Below are positions 1-5,755 of a stretch of 5,755 bases of DNA, in pieces. The translations under genes and the position numbers were made by a program. The stretch is from Tepidimicrobium sp. Its GTDB lineage: Bacteria; Bacillota; Clostridia; Tissierellales; Tepidimicrobiaceae. The first letter of the stretch is position 1; each line of letters starts with the position of its first letter. The stretch lies in the NCBI GenBank assembly GCA_012839395.1, contig DUNJ01000185.1, forward strand, positions 1-5,755, read 5' to 3'. Below the pieces are notes generated by a model that was not told where the DNA came from, searched no databases, and was given only the letters and a program-made list of their open reading frames with translations.

Positions 1-59
1 GCGCATACGTATAATCCTTAGTATACCTCATATATGGCTTTCATTCCAGTAGCCAATAT

Positions 60-90
60 TCTATAACATGGATAGAATAATTTTTCACAA
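60..90 (-). promoter_or_regulatory. Candidate divergent promoter, mirror of the forward one
   Basis: On the minus strand the left arm carries the same TGT-TATAGA (the -10 covers plus positions 60-65), because the arms are identical. A -35-like TTGTGA (plus 85-90, four of six consensus matches) lies 19 bases upstream of it. It would read out of the window to the left, where nothing can be seen. This is weaker than the forward candidate and depends on the repeat being real. Confidence 0.2.
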
Positions 91-95
91 TTTCC

Positions 96-125
96 TTGAC
101 ACTATCCTTCTATCCATGTTATAGA
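96..125 (+). promoter_or_regulatory. Candidate promoter reading towards polA
   Basis: A perfect TTGACA lies at 96-101 inside the loop of the inverted repeat. After 18 bases comes TATAGA (120-125), preceded directly by TGT (117-119), an extended -10 feature. The -10 matches the consensus at only four of six positions and lacks the final T, so this is a moderate candidate. A start near 132 would give polA a leader of about 100 bases carrying most of the right arm. No better promoter was seen between 126 and the polA start. Confidence 0.4.
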
Positions 126-219
126 ATATTGGCTACTGGAATGAAAGCCATATATGAGGTATACTAAGGATTATACGTATGCGCATTTCACTTATGACGA
201 AAATATAGTTTTTACCATA

Positions 220-236
220 GAGGAGTGGTTTATATG
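220..236 (+). promoter_or_regulatory. RBS and ATG that set the polA start
   Basis: GAGGAG (220-225) is followed by eight bases and then ATG at 234. The in-frame GTG at 225 overlaps this Shine-Dalgarno sequence and so cannot be the start it serves. Confidence 0.85.
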
Positions 237-2909
237 GATAAGAAAAAAAGGGATAGATTCATGATAATAGATGGCAATAGCCTGTTACATAGAGCTTTTT
301 ATGCATTACCCTTGCTATCTACAAAGGATGGAATATATACCAATGGAGTATATGGATTTTTAACTATGCTATATAGAATACAGGAAGAATATGAAGCGGA
401 TTATCTCTGTGTAGCCTTTGATAAGAAGGGGCCCACCTTTAGGCATGAAGCATATGATCAATATAAGGCCCATAGGGACTCCACACCAGATGAGCTAGCT
501 CAGCAGTTTCCAGTCTTAAAGGAGATACTATCTGCTATGAATATAGCCCAGTTGGAGATGGATGGATACGAGGCCGATGATATAGCAGGTACCTTATCCC
601 GAATTGGAGAAGAGGAGGGCGTGGAGGTCATATTGGTAACAGGGGATAGGGATTACTTGCAATTATCTTCGGATAAAACCAAGGTATTGATAACGAGGAA
701 GGGCATCACTGAGCTGGAGGAATACGATAAAAATAGGATAGTTGAGGAATATGGAATAACCCCAGAGCAATTCATCGATCTCAAGGGGCTAATGGGGGAT
801 AGTTCCGACAATATCCCAGGGGTTCCTGGCATTGGAGAGAAAACTGGGATAAAGTTTTTAAAGCAATTTGGAAGCATGGAAAACCTGTATGAAAATATAG
901 AGGATGTAAGAGGTAAAAAGACTAAGGAATCCCTAATAGAGAATAAAGCCATTGCATTTCTCAGTAGAAAATTGGGAAAGATAGTGAGAAATGCTCCCAT
1001 AGATATATCCCTAGAGGATGTAAGGGTTAGGGAGCCAAATTGGGAAAGGCTTGCAAAATTATACGAGGGCTTTGAATTTAGAAGCCTTCTATCCAAGATA
1101 CCTTCCCAGGAGATGGAGGTAGGGGATGCGGATTATAACGTGAAATATAAGATAGTTGAAGGGAATGATTATGAAGGGATTGTAAAGAGAATAGAAACGG
1201 AAGGAAGCTTTGCATTTAAATTCCTATTTGAAGACGACCAATATATAGGTAGCGATATACTTGGTGTGGGGATAAAGGTGGGGGATGATGATCCCTATTA
1301 TATAGACTATTCTAAAAACGCCCTAGAGATATTTGCCCAGAAGTTCAAGGAGTATTTTGAATCGGAGGATATTAAAAAATATGGCCACATGGTAAAAATG
1401 GACATATTTGGGCTATTATCGCTTAATATAGATATAAGGGGCATTGGATTCGATACCATGATAGGACAATATATATTGAATCCAGCCCAATCCAACTACA
1501 GCATAGATGAACTGGGACATGAGTATCTAGATATATATGGGATGGACATAGAAGAGGTATTGGGGAAGGGTAGAAAGAGAAAAAGCTATAGGGACCTACC
1601 TTTAGAGACCAGGGCCAAATACATCGCTATGACGGTGGATCTAATACAGAGGCTAATAAAGCCTATAGGAAAGCTAATAGAAGAGCAACAGATGGATGAA
1701 CTATTTTATGAAATCGAGCTTCCACTGGCAAAGGTATTAGCCCATATGGAGCATCACGGGTTCAGGGTGGATTTGGAGGTATTGAAGCAGCTAGGGGACG
1801 AATTTCAAAAGCGATTGGATGACCTAACCCAAGGGATATTTCAATTAGCAGGGGAGGAATTCAATATAAATTCTCCCAAGCAGATCGGGGAAATACTATT
1901 TGATAAATTGAAGCTCCCAGTGATAAAGAGGACTAAGACCGGCTATTCCACCGATGCAGAGGTATTGGATAAGTTAAGAGGAAAGCACGATATAATAGAG
2001 AAGATCCTTAAATACAGACAGTTGATGAAGCTCAAATCCACCTATATAGACGGATTGTTAAATTTGGTGGACGAAAAGGACCACAGGATCCACTCCACTT
2101 TTAATCAGACCATAACCAGCACTGGCAGGATTAGCAGCACTGAGCCAAATCTTCAAAACATACCTATAAGGACTGAGGAGGGAAGGAAGATCCGCAAGGC
2201 TTTTGTGCCCGATAAAGGCTATGTGCTAGTAGATGGAGACTATTCCCAGATAGAGCTTAGGGTACTAGCTCATATATCCCAGGATCCAAAGCTTATGGAA
2301 GCATTCCATAAGGATTTGGATATCCATACCAGGACGGCCTCCCAGGTATTTCACATTCCGGAGGAAGAGATGACTCCGTTGATGCGGGATAGAGCCAAGG
2401 CGGTCAACTTTGGGATAATATATGGAATAAGTGACTATGGATTATCCAGGGATCTAAACATACCTAGAAAGGAAGCCAAGGAATATATAGATAAGTATTT
2501 GGAAAACTACAATATGGTTAGAAAGTATATGGAGGATATAGTGAAGCTGGGGAAAGAGCAAGGATACGTGGAAACCATATTTCACAGGAGAAGATATGTG
2601 CCAGAGCTTAAATCTAAAAACTATAATGTTCGCTCCTTTGGTAGGCGGATAGCCTTAAACACCCCTATACAGGGAAGTGCTGCAGATATAATAAAGGTTG
2701 CAATGGTAAGGGTATTCCGGGAGCTGGAGGATAGAGGGCTTAAATCCAAATTGATACTTCAGGTTCACGACGAGTTGATAATAGAGGCCCATAAAGACGA
2801 GGTGGAAGAGGTAAAGGAACTGATGCAAGATATAATGGAAGGATCCATTAAGTTGGATATTCCTTTAAAAGTGGATATCGAGGTAGGAGACAGCTGGTAT
2901 GAAACTTAA
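234..2909 (+). CDS. polA: DNA polymerase I
   Basis: Family A DNA polymerase of 891 residues (E. coli has 928), acting in DNA repair and removal of Okazaki primers. An N-terminal 5'-nuclease domain (about 8-270) has metal-site acidic residues D13, E113/D115/D116, D138/D140 and D189/D192, then a helix-hairpin-helix stretch, GVPGIGEKTG. The middle domain (about 310-485) has the 3'-5' exonuclease fold but looks inactive: the E. coli D355/E357 pair is replaced by K329 and L331, and D501 by T467, while D424 is kept as D390. The C-terminal polymerase domain (about 515-888) is intact, with motif A DYSQIELR (D669), motif B R718/K722/F726/Y730 and motif C HDE (845-847). These align with E. coli D705, R754/K758/F762/Y766 and H881-E883 at a constant offset of 36. 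The start at 234 is set by GAGGAG. The gene ends 11 bases inside coaE, so the two are probably co-transcribed. Residue equivalences were aligned by eye. Confidence 0.98.
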   Translation: MDKKKRDRFMIIDGNSLLHRAFYALPLLSTKDGIYTNGVYGFLTMLYRIQEEYEADYLCVAFDKKGPTFRHEAYDQYKAHRDSTPDELAQQFPVLKEILSAMNIAQLEMDGYEADDIAGTLSRIGEEEGVEVILVTGDRDYLQLSSDKTKVLITRKGITELEEYDKNRIVEEYGITPEQFIDLKGLMGDSSDNIPGVPGIGEKTGIKFLKQFGSMENLYENIEDVRGKKTKESLIENKAIAFLSRKLGKIVRNAPIDISLEDVRVREPNWERLAKLYEGFEFRSLLSKIPSQEMEVGDADYNVKYKIVEGNDYEGIVKRIETEGSFAFKFLFEDDQYIGSDILGVGIKVGDDDPYYIDYSKNALEIFAQKFKEYFESEDIKKYGHMVKMDIFGLLSLNIDIRGIGFDTMIGQYILNPAQSNYSIDELGHEYLDIYGMDIEEVLGKGRKRKSYRDLPLETRAKYIAMTVDLIQRLIKPIGKLIEEQQMDELFYEIELPLAKVLAHMEHHGFRVDLEVLKQLGDEFQKRLDDLTQGIFQLAGEEFNINSPKQIGEILFDKLKLPVIKRTKTGYSTDAEVLDKLRGKHDIIEKILKYRQLMKLKSTYIDGLLNLVDEKDHRIHSTFNQTITSTGRISSTEPNLQNIPIRTEEGRKIRKAFVPDKGYVLVDGDYSQIELRVLAHISQDPKLMEAFHKDLDIHTRTASQVFHIPEEEMTPLMRDRAKAVNFGIIYGISDYGLSRDLNIPRKEAKEYIDKYLENYNMVRKYMEDIVKLGKEQGYVETIFHRRRYVPELKSKNYNVRSFGRRIALNTPIQGSAADIIKVAMVRVFRELEDRGLKSKLILQVHDELIIEAHKDEVEEVKELMQDIMEGSIKLDIPLKVDIEVGDSWYET

Positions 2910-3516
2910 TAATACAAAAATTATTGGGATAACTGGAGGAATAGCTACGGGGAAGTCCACCGTTAGCAATATAATCAAAAAGGCTGGCTATGTGGTAATC
3001 GATGGAGACACAATAGCTAGGGAGGTAATGGAGAAAGGGAGACTTGCCTATAAGGAAGTGGTAGACTTCTTTGGCCAGGATATATTGGCAAAGGATGGAT
3101 CCATCGATAGAAATAGGCTAGGCAGTATAATATTTAGTGACCCTAAATATCGAGAAAAGCTAAACCGCATAGTTCACCCCCACATATTCCATAGGATAAA
3201 GGAGTTGATTGAGGAACATAGAAGTGGGGTGGATATACTATTTCTAGATATACCCCTATTGATTGAGACCATAGATGAAATCGGGGAGAGGGGAATCCAG
3301 TTGGATGAGATATGGCTGGTATATACGGATGAATCCACTCAATTGGAAAGGCTGATGAAAAGAGATGCCATAGGCAGGACTGAGGCCATAAATAAGATTA
3401 GATCTCAGATCCCCATAGAGCTCAAAAGGAAGTATGCCACTAGAATAATAGATAATAGAGGAGATTTGGATATGCTCAATAAACAGATGAATAAAATAAT
3501 GGATGACATAGTATAA
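2899..3516 (+). CDS. coaE: Dephospho-CoA kinase
   Basis: This 205-residue cytoplasmic enzyme phosphorylates the 3'-hydroxyl of dephospho-CoA with ATP, the last step of coenzyme A synthesis. Length is normal for the family. Visible family features in order are the P-loop GGIATGKST (13-21), the substrate-site motif IDGDTIAR (34-41, usually written DAD or similar), the DGSIDRNRLGSIIF block (66-79), HPHI (93-96), LDIPLLIE (116-123) and the lid-region arginines around MKRDAIGR (153-160). The C-terminal R..Q.P pattern (168-172) is also typical. The start overlaps the end of polA by 11 bases, and AGGAGA (2885-2890), eight bases upstream of the ATG, lies inside polA, which points to translational coupling. 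The pairing with polA is common in Gram-positive genomes. No odd or missing key residue was seen. Confidence 0.96.
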   Translation: MKLNNTKIIGITGGIATGKSTVSNIIKKAGYVVIDGDTIAREVMEKGRLAYKEVVDFFGQDILAKDGSIDRNRLGSIIFSDPKYREKLNRIVHPHIFHRIKELIEEHRSGVDILFLDIPLLIETIDEIGERGIQLDEIWLVYTDESTQLERLMKRDAIGRTEAINKIRSQIPIELKRKYATRIIDNRGDLDMLNKQMNKIMDDIV

Positions 3517-3522
3517 TTCTCT

Positions 3523-3537
3523 GGAGGGTTGGATGTG
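3523..3537 (+). promoter_or_regulatory. RBS that favours the GTG start at 3535
   Basis: GGAGGG (3523-3528) abuts the in-frame TTG at 3529, leaving no spacing for it. GTG at 3535 lies seven bases after GGAGG, the usual distance, so it is the better start. Confidence 0.75.
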
Positions 3538-4191
3538 GTATGGAGAATAAATAGATTATTAAAGATATTGTTGATCATTTTAGTAATAATTGGAATAACC
3601 ATATTTGCCATGTTTGTATATTTTAGCATCAACTACCCCATAAGCTATCAATGGATAATAGGCAAATATTCTAAGCAATTCGATGTAGATCCTCACCTAG
3701 TAGCCGCCATCATAAATGTGGAGAGTAGGTATGATAAAGATGCCATATCCCATAAGGAGGCCAGGGGGCTTATGCAGCTTTCCGCTTCTACTGGGTTCTG
3801 GGGGGCGGAGGCTTTAAACATTGAAAATTTCAATTTGGATATGTTATTCGATCCGGATACAAATATCAGGATTGGAAGCTGGTATTTAAATACACTGGCC
3901 AAGGAATTTGACAACAACTTCCAACTGATGATAGCCGCCTACAACGGAGGAAGCGGCAATGTGGGAAAGTGGATTAAGGATAGCAGGTATTCGGATGATG
4001 GAATATCCCTTAAAAAAATACCCTTTAAGGAGACCAGGGATTATGTAGAAAGGGTATCTAAAAATTACGAAGTATATAGAATACTCTACAGGAATGAATT
4101 TGGAGAAGTGCCTCCAAGTAGGGAATCCCGATTCATAATAGCGGTTCATAGCTTTAGGAAGCTATTAAAATATTTTATAAGGTATAGGTGA
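3535..4191 (+). CDS. Membrane-anchored SLT-type lytic transglycosylase
   Basis: A protein of 218 residues from the preferred GTG start. Residues about 7-31 form one hydrophobic segment after a short basic N-terminus, an uncleaved signal anchor that places the rest outside the membrane. Residues about 45-185 are a soluble-lytic-transglycosylase (GH23-like) domain. It has VAAIINVESRY with probable catalytic E63, the GLMQL motif (78-82), the AAYNGG motif (134-139) and a late YVERV. Such enzymes cut the MurNAc–GlcNAc bond of peptidoglycan, leaving a 1,6-anhydro end. A basic tail (186-218), ending FRKLLKYFIRYR, follows the domain. The gene sits 18 bases after coaE and has no promoter of its own that I can see, so it is probably the third gene of the polA-coaE transcript. 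The fold assignment is firm; the physiological role (wall turnover, sporulation or germination, secretion-channel insertion) is not shown by the sequence. Confidence 0.92.
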   Translation: MVWRINRLLKILLIILVIIGITIFAMFVYFSINYPISYQWIIGKYSKQFDVDPHLVAAIINVESRYDKDAISHKEARGLMQLSASTGFWGAEALNIENFNLDMLFDPDTNIRIGSWYLNTLAKEFDNNFQLMIAAYNGGSGNVGKWIKDSRYSDDGISLKKIPFKETRDYVERVSKNYEVYRILYRNEFGEVPPSRESRFIIAVHSFRKLLKYFIRYR

Positions 4192-4196
4192 TGTAG

Positions 4197-4225
4197 TTGA
4201 CATGCTCTTTAAAACATGGTTTAAT
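4197..4225 (+). promoter_or_regulatory. Sigma-A-type promoter of the secreted wall hydrolase
   Basis: TTGACA (4197-4202), a 17-base spacer and TTTAAT (4220-4225) give a near-consensus promoter six bases after the preceding stop codon. The expected start near 4232 gives a leader of only about 17 bases, just enough for the G-rich ribosome binding site. It marks a separate transcription unit from the polA cluster. An imperfect dyad spans 4201-4218 (see the matching promoter at 5619). Confidence 0.8.
4201..4218. promoter_or_regulatory. Candidate operator dyad, copy 1
   Basis: The 18 bases CATGCTCTTTAAAACATG are an imperfect palindrome with six of nine positions symmetric. They start at the fifth base of the -35 box and fill most of the spacer. 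A dyad of equal length lies at the same place in the promoter at 5619-5647. A regulator binding here would cover the -35 region; this role is inferred. Confidence 0.35.
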
Positions 4226-4248
4226 CTATTCAAGAGGGGGGTGACAAA

Positions 4249-5559
4249 ATGAATAAAAAAGTAGTTAGCATCGTTCTAATTTTAGTGATTTTGACAATGG
4301 CTTTTGCCTCTGTAGTCTATGCCTCGTCCAACAAATTGCTTAGGCTTGGAAGCAGGGGTTCCGATGTAAGAACGCTCCAACAAAGGCTTAATAGCTTAGG
4401 TTATAATTGTGGAAATGTAGATGGAATATTTGGGAATCGCACCTTAAACGCGGTGAAAAACTTCCAAAGAAAAAATGGACTAGCCGTAGATGGAATAGTA
4501 GGGCCGGCCACTAGGGGTAAATTGTACGGTAGTACGTCATCTGGGGCTGGGACAGGCAGTGGATCATCTAGCAACAATGCACCTATAACAGGGCTATTGC
4601 GTATGGGAAGTAGAGGTTCTCAAGTATCCACTTTGCAAAGGCGTCTAAATCAATTGGGTTATAACTGCGGAAGTGTAGATGGTATATTTGGCAGCCTTAC
4701 ATACAATGCAGTGGTAAGATTTCAAAGGGCTAACAAACTAGCTGTAGATGGCATAGTGGGGCCTGCCACCATAGCTAAATTATATCCTAGCGGTTCTTCA
4801 TCATCAGGAGGTAGCAGTGGAAGTAGTGGTAGCGGTGGTAGTAGCAAACCTCCAGCCAAACCAGATCCTGCACCAGATCAGCTATACAGAGTGCGTAAAT
4901 CTTGGGGCAATGCTGCAAGCCAAATAGGAGCCTTCAGAAACCTATCCGGGGCCAAGCAGGTGGCAGATCAAAACCCAGGATACAAGGTATTCGACTCTTC
5001 GGGCAAGGTTGTCTATAGCGGCAAATCATCATCGAAGCCAGAAACTCCTGCAGGAACCACTTCCATACTATCAAAAACAAAATCTAGCGTAGCTCAGATG
5101 GAAGCTTGGGCTAGGAGTAAAAATGCGACACAGGAGTTTATAAACTTAGCTTCGCTCTATATGGAGATTGCACCCAAGGAGGGAGTGAACCCGGAGGGAG
5201 CCTACGCACAGGCAGCCCATGAAACTGGATATGGTAGGTTTGGTGGGGTTATCGATGCCAGCTTTAAAAACCCTTGTGGTTTAAAGACTAAAACAGCTGG
5301 GGACAATGATGATCATCTTCCGGAAGCCCATCAAAGGTTTAAAAGCTGGGAAGAAGGTGTACAAGCCCATATAGATCATCTAGCCCTATATGCAGGAGCA
5401 AAAGGATATCCAAAAAAAGACACACCCGATCCCAGGCATGGAGGTTGGTTGCATGGCAAAGCCAAAACCTTTAGGGATTTGGGCGGAAAATGGGCACCAA
5501 GTCCCACATATGGGGAAAGGATTGAAAACCTAATACGGGATATTTTAAACACCAAATAA
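4249..5559 (+). CDS. Secreted modular peptidoglycan hydrolase (2x PG-binding, SPOR-like, GH73 glucosaminidase)
   Basis: This 436-residue protein starts with a signal peptide: basic MNKK, a hydrophobic core, and a likely cut after VYA (residue 25). Two near-identical peptidoglycan-binding (PG_binding_1) domains follow at 30-93 and 116-179. Each has LGSRGS, LG YNCG, VDGIFG and GLAVDG/KLAVDGIVGPAT motifs, and they are joined by a Ser/Gly linker. A longer Ser/Gly then Pro/Lys linker (180-210) leads to a segment at 211-258 (YRVRKSW, QIGAF, NPGYKVFD) that resembles the SPOR-like tail found on clostridial amidases. The C-terminal part (about 285-436) is a mannosyl-glycoprotein endo-beta-N-acetylglucosaminidase-type domain (GH73), with AAHETGYGRFGG and probable catalytic E325; it should cut the GlcNAc–MurNAc linkage. 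No LPXTG or membrane anchor is present, so attachment is through the binding domains. The ATG follows a G-rich site (4236-4244, GGGGTGA core). The gene has its own promoter and terminator. Autolysin or cell-separation roles are plausible but not shown. Confidence 0.93.
   Translation: MNKKVVSIVLILVILTMAFASVVYASSNKLLRLGSRGSDVRTLQQRLNSLGYNCGNVDGIFGNRTLNAVKNFQRKNGLAVDGIVGPATRGKLYGSTSSGAGTGSGSSSNNAPITGLLRMGSRGSQVSTLQRRLNQLGYNCGSVDGIFGSLTYNAVVRFQRANKLAVDGIVGPATIAKLYPSGSSSSGGSSGSSGSGGSSKPPAKPDPAPDQLYRVRKSWGNAASQIGAFRNLSGAKQVADQNPGYKVFDSSGKVVYSGKSSSKPETPAGTTSILSKTKSSVAQMEAWARSKNATQEFINLASLYMEIAPKEGVNPEGAYAQAAHETGYGRFGGVIDASFKNPCGLKTKTAGDNDDHLPEAHQRFKSWEEGVQAHIDHLALYAGAKGYPKKDTPDPRHGGWLHGKAKTFRDLGGKWAPSPTYGERIENLIRDILNTK
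4336..4785 (+). repeat. Internal tandem duplication encoding two peptidoglycan-binding domains
   Basis: Unit 1 (4336-4527) and unit 2 (4594-4785) are each 192 bases, 64 codons, and start 258 bases apart. They match closely in protein (for example LGYNCGxVDGIFG and LAVDGIVGPAT in both) but differ at many third codon positions. This indicates an old duplication kept by selection rather than a recent copy. Confidence 0.9.
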
Positions 5560-5570
5560 AAAACATGTAC

Positions 5571-5602
5571 TTATTAAGGAGGGCTTTAGCCCTCTTTAAT
5601 AA
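5571..5602 (+). terminator. Hairpin terminator after the wall hydrolase gene
   Basis: Arms 5571-5584 and 5589-5602 pair over 14 positions with one G-U, around the loop TTTA; the GC core is GGAGGGC/GCCCTCT. The strand after the GC core reads TTTAATAA, a weak T-tract, so termination may be partial. It begins 11 bases after the stop codon. The A/T flanks are symmetric, so it could also act on the other strand. Confidence 0.7.
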
Positions 5603-5618
5603 ACTATAAAGTTATAAA

Positions 5619-5647
5619 TTGACATATTTTTTGAAATATGTTTTAAT
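5619..5647 (+). promoter_or_regulatory. Sigma-A-type promoter of the last, partial gene
   Basis: TTGACA (5619-5624), a 17-base spacer and TTTAAT (5642-5647) repeat exactly the boxes and spacing of the promoter at 4197. Over the 29 bases, 23 are the same in both. A start near 5654 would give a leader of about 27 bases. Confidence 0.8.
5623..5640. promoter_or_regulatory. Candidate operator dyad, copy 2
   Basis: CATATTT (5623-5629) and AAATATG (5634-5640) form a 7-bp inverted repeat around TTTG, placed exactly as the dyad at 4201-4218 relative to the -35 box. Where copy 1 has a G/C pair at the fourth symmetric position, this one has A/T, so symmetry is kept although the bases differ. AT-richness makes some dyads expected by chance. 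Confidence 0.4.
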
Positions 5648-5666
5648 TATATGTGAGTTACGAAAT

Positions 5667-5676
5667 AAGGAGGTGA
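5667..5676 (+). promoter_or_regulatory. Full-length Shine-Dalgarno of the last gene
   Basis: AAGGAGGTGA matches the full anti-Shine-Dalgarno complement. The ATG at 5681 is seven bases after the AGGAGG core. This supports strong translation of the gene that follows. Confidence 0.9.
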
Positions 5677-5680
5677 CCTA

Positions 5681-5755
5681 ATGAACAAAAGGACAATTAG
5701 CCTTGTACTGGTTGTTGCTATCATGGTATTGGATGAGGCATCTGCCATAGGTGCA
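5681..5755 (+). CDS. N-terminus of a secreted protein, cut by the window end
   Basis: Only 25 codons are present and no stop is reached. They encode a signal peptide: basic MNKR, hydrophobic residues 6-17, then DEASA with a likely cut after the A-S-A at residues 20-22. The start resembles that of the upstream wall hydrolase (MNKKVVSIVLI against MNKRTISLVLV), and its promoter and ribosome binding site are of the same type. It may be a related wall protein, but the mature part is outside the window, so no function can be given. Confidence 0.8.
   Translation, partial: MNKRTISLVLVVAIMVLDEASAIGA

Larger units (their letters stand above)
1..184. repeat. Perfect 77-bp inverted repeat with 30-base loop
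   Basis: Bases 1-77 are the exact reverse complement of 108-184; I checked this in ten-base blocks and found no mismatch. Bases 78-107 form the loop, and pairing stops there (78 T faces 107 C). The outer end reads GCGCATACGTAT and the inner end GATAGAA. Because the left arm begins at the first base of the window, the repeat could extend further left: base 185 (A) has no visible partner. No gene of useful length lies in it and no T-run follows the right arm, so it is not an ordinary terminator. Possible readings are a miniature inverted-repeat element, a symmetric divergent promoter, an invertible segment, or an amplification or assembly fold-back. The repeat itself is certain; its nature is not. 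Confidence 0.95.

Noticed and set aside
141..167. Tiny reading frame MKAIYEVY in the right arm of the inverted repeat
   Set aside because: Eight codons, no ribosome binding site before the ATG, and the same string occurs in the left arm only because of the repeat.
1..184. The inverted repeat as an intrinsic terminator of an upstream gene
   Set aside because: The stem is far longer than a terminator stem, its inner part is AT-rich, and no T-run follows at 185.
204..209. TATAGT as a -10 box close to polA
   Set aside because: It matches five of six consensus bases, but the region 16-19 bases upstream (around GCGCAT) has no resemblance to a -35 and there is no TG extension.
653..1096. Antisense open frame of 147 codons inside polA
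   Set aside because: It lies wholly within a conserved coding region on the other strand, has no recognisable domain or ribosome binding site, and is rich in Ser/Leu/Pro as expected of a shadow frame.
4192..4248. Terminator or riboswitch between the transglycosylase and the wall hydrolase
   Set aside because: The 57 bases hold only the promoter, the weak dyad and the ribosome binding site; no stable hairpin with a T-tract is present and there is no room for a riboswitch.
4336..4785. The doubled segment as a CRISPR or recent tandem repeat
   Set aside because: The similarity is at protein level with many silent differences, and it corresponds exactly to two peptidoglycan-binding domains.

Overview
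The window looks like a stretch of a low-to-moderate-GC Gram-positive bacterium, most likely a member of Clostridia or a close relative. The evidence is heavy use of ATA (Ile) and AGA/AGG (Arg) codons, strong purine-rich ribosome binding sites, and sigma-A-type TTGACA promoters. The gene order polA–coaE–membrane-anchored lytic transglycosylase is, from memory, common in clostridial genomes. Base composition was judged by eye, not counted, and the genus cannot be named from this sequence.

Layout. Bases 1-184 are a perfect 77-bp inverted repeat with a 30-base loop. The loop carries a TTGACA box, and the arms carry a matching extended -10-like element on each side. A same-strand gene cluster follows: polA (234-2909, DNA polymerase I), coaE (2899-3516, dephospho-CoA kinase, overlapping polA by 11 bases) and a membrane-anchored SLT-type lytic transglycosylase (3535-4191). 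No terminator is visible in the 57 bases after it. A new TTGACA-N17-TTTAAT promoter there starts a secreted modular wall hydrolase (4249-5559), which has two peptidoglycan-binding domains, a SPOR-like segment and a GH73-type glucosaminidase. A hairpin terminator (5571-5602) closes that gene. A second promoter with the same two boxes and spacing then drives a further secreted protein, cut off by the window end after 25 codons.

How it fits together. The first two genes are housekeeping (DNA repair and Okazaki-fragment processing; last step of CoA synthesis). The next two cleave the glycan strands of peptidoglycan by different chemistries: a lytic transglycosylase at the membrane and an exported glucosaminidase. 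The last two secreted-protein genes appear to share a promoter design that includes an 18-bp dyad in the -35/spacer region, which suggests common regulation.

The protein-coding genes are of known families. The least explained parts are the perfect inverted repeat at the left edge, which could be a real element or an assembly fold-back, and the shared dyad promoter on the right.
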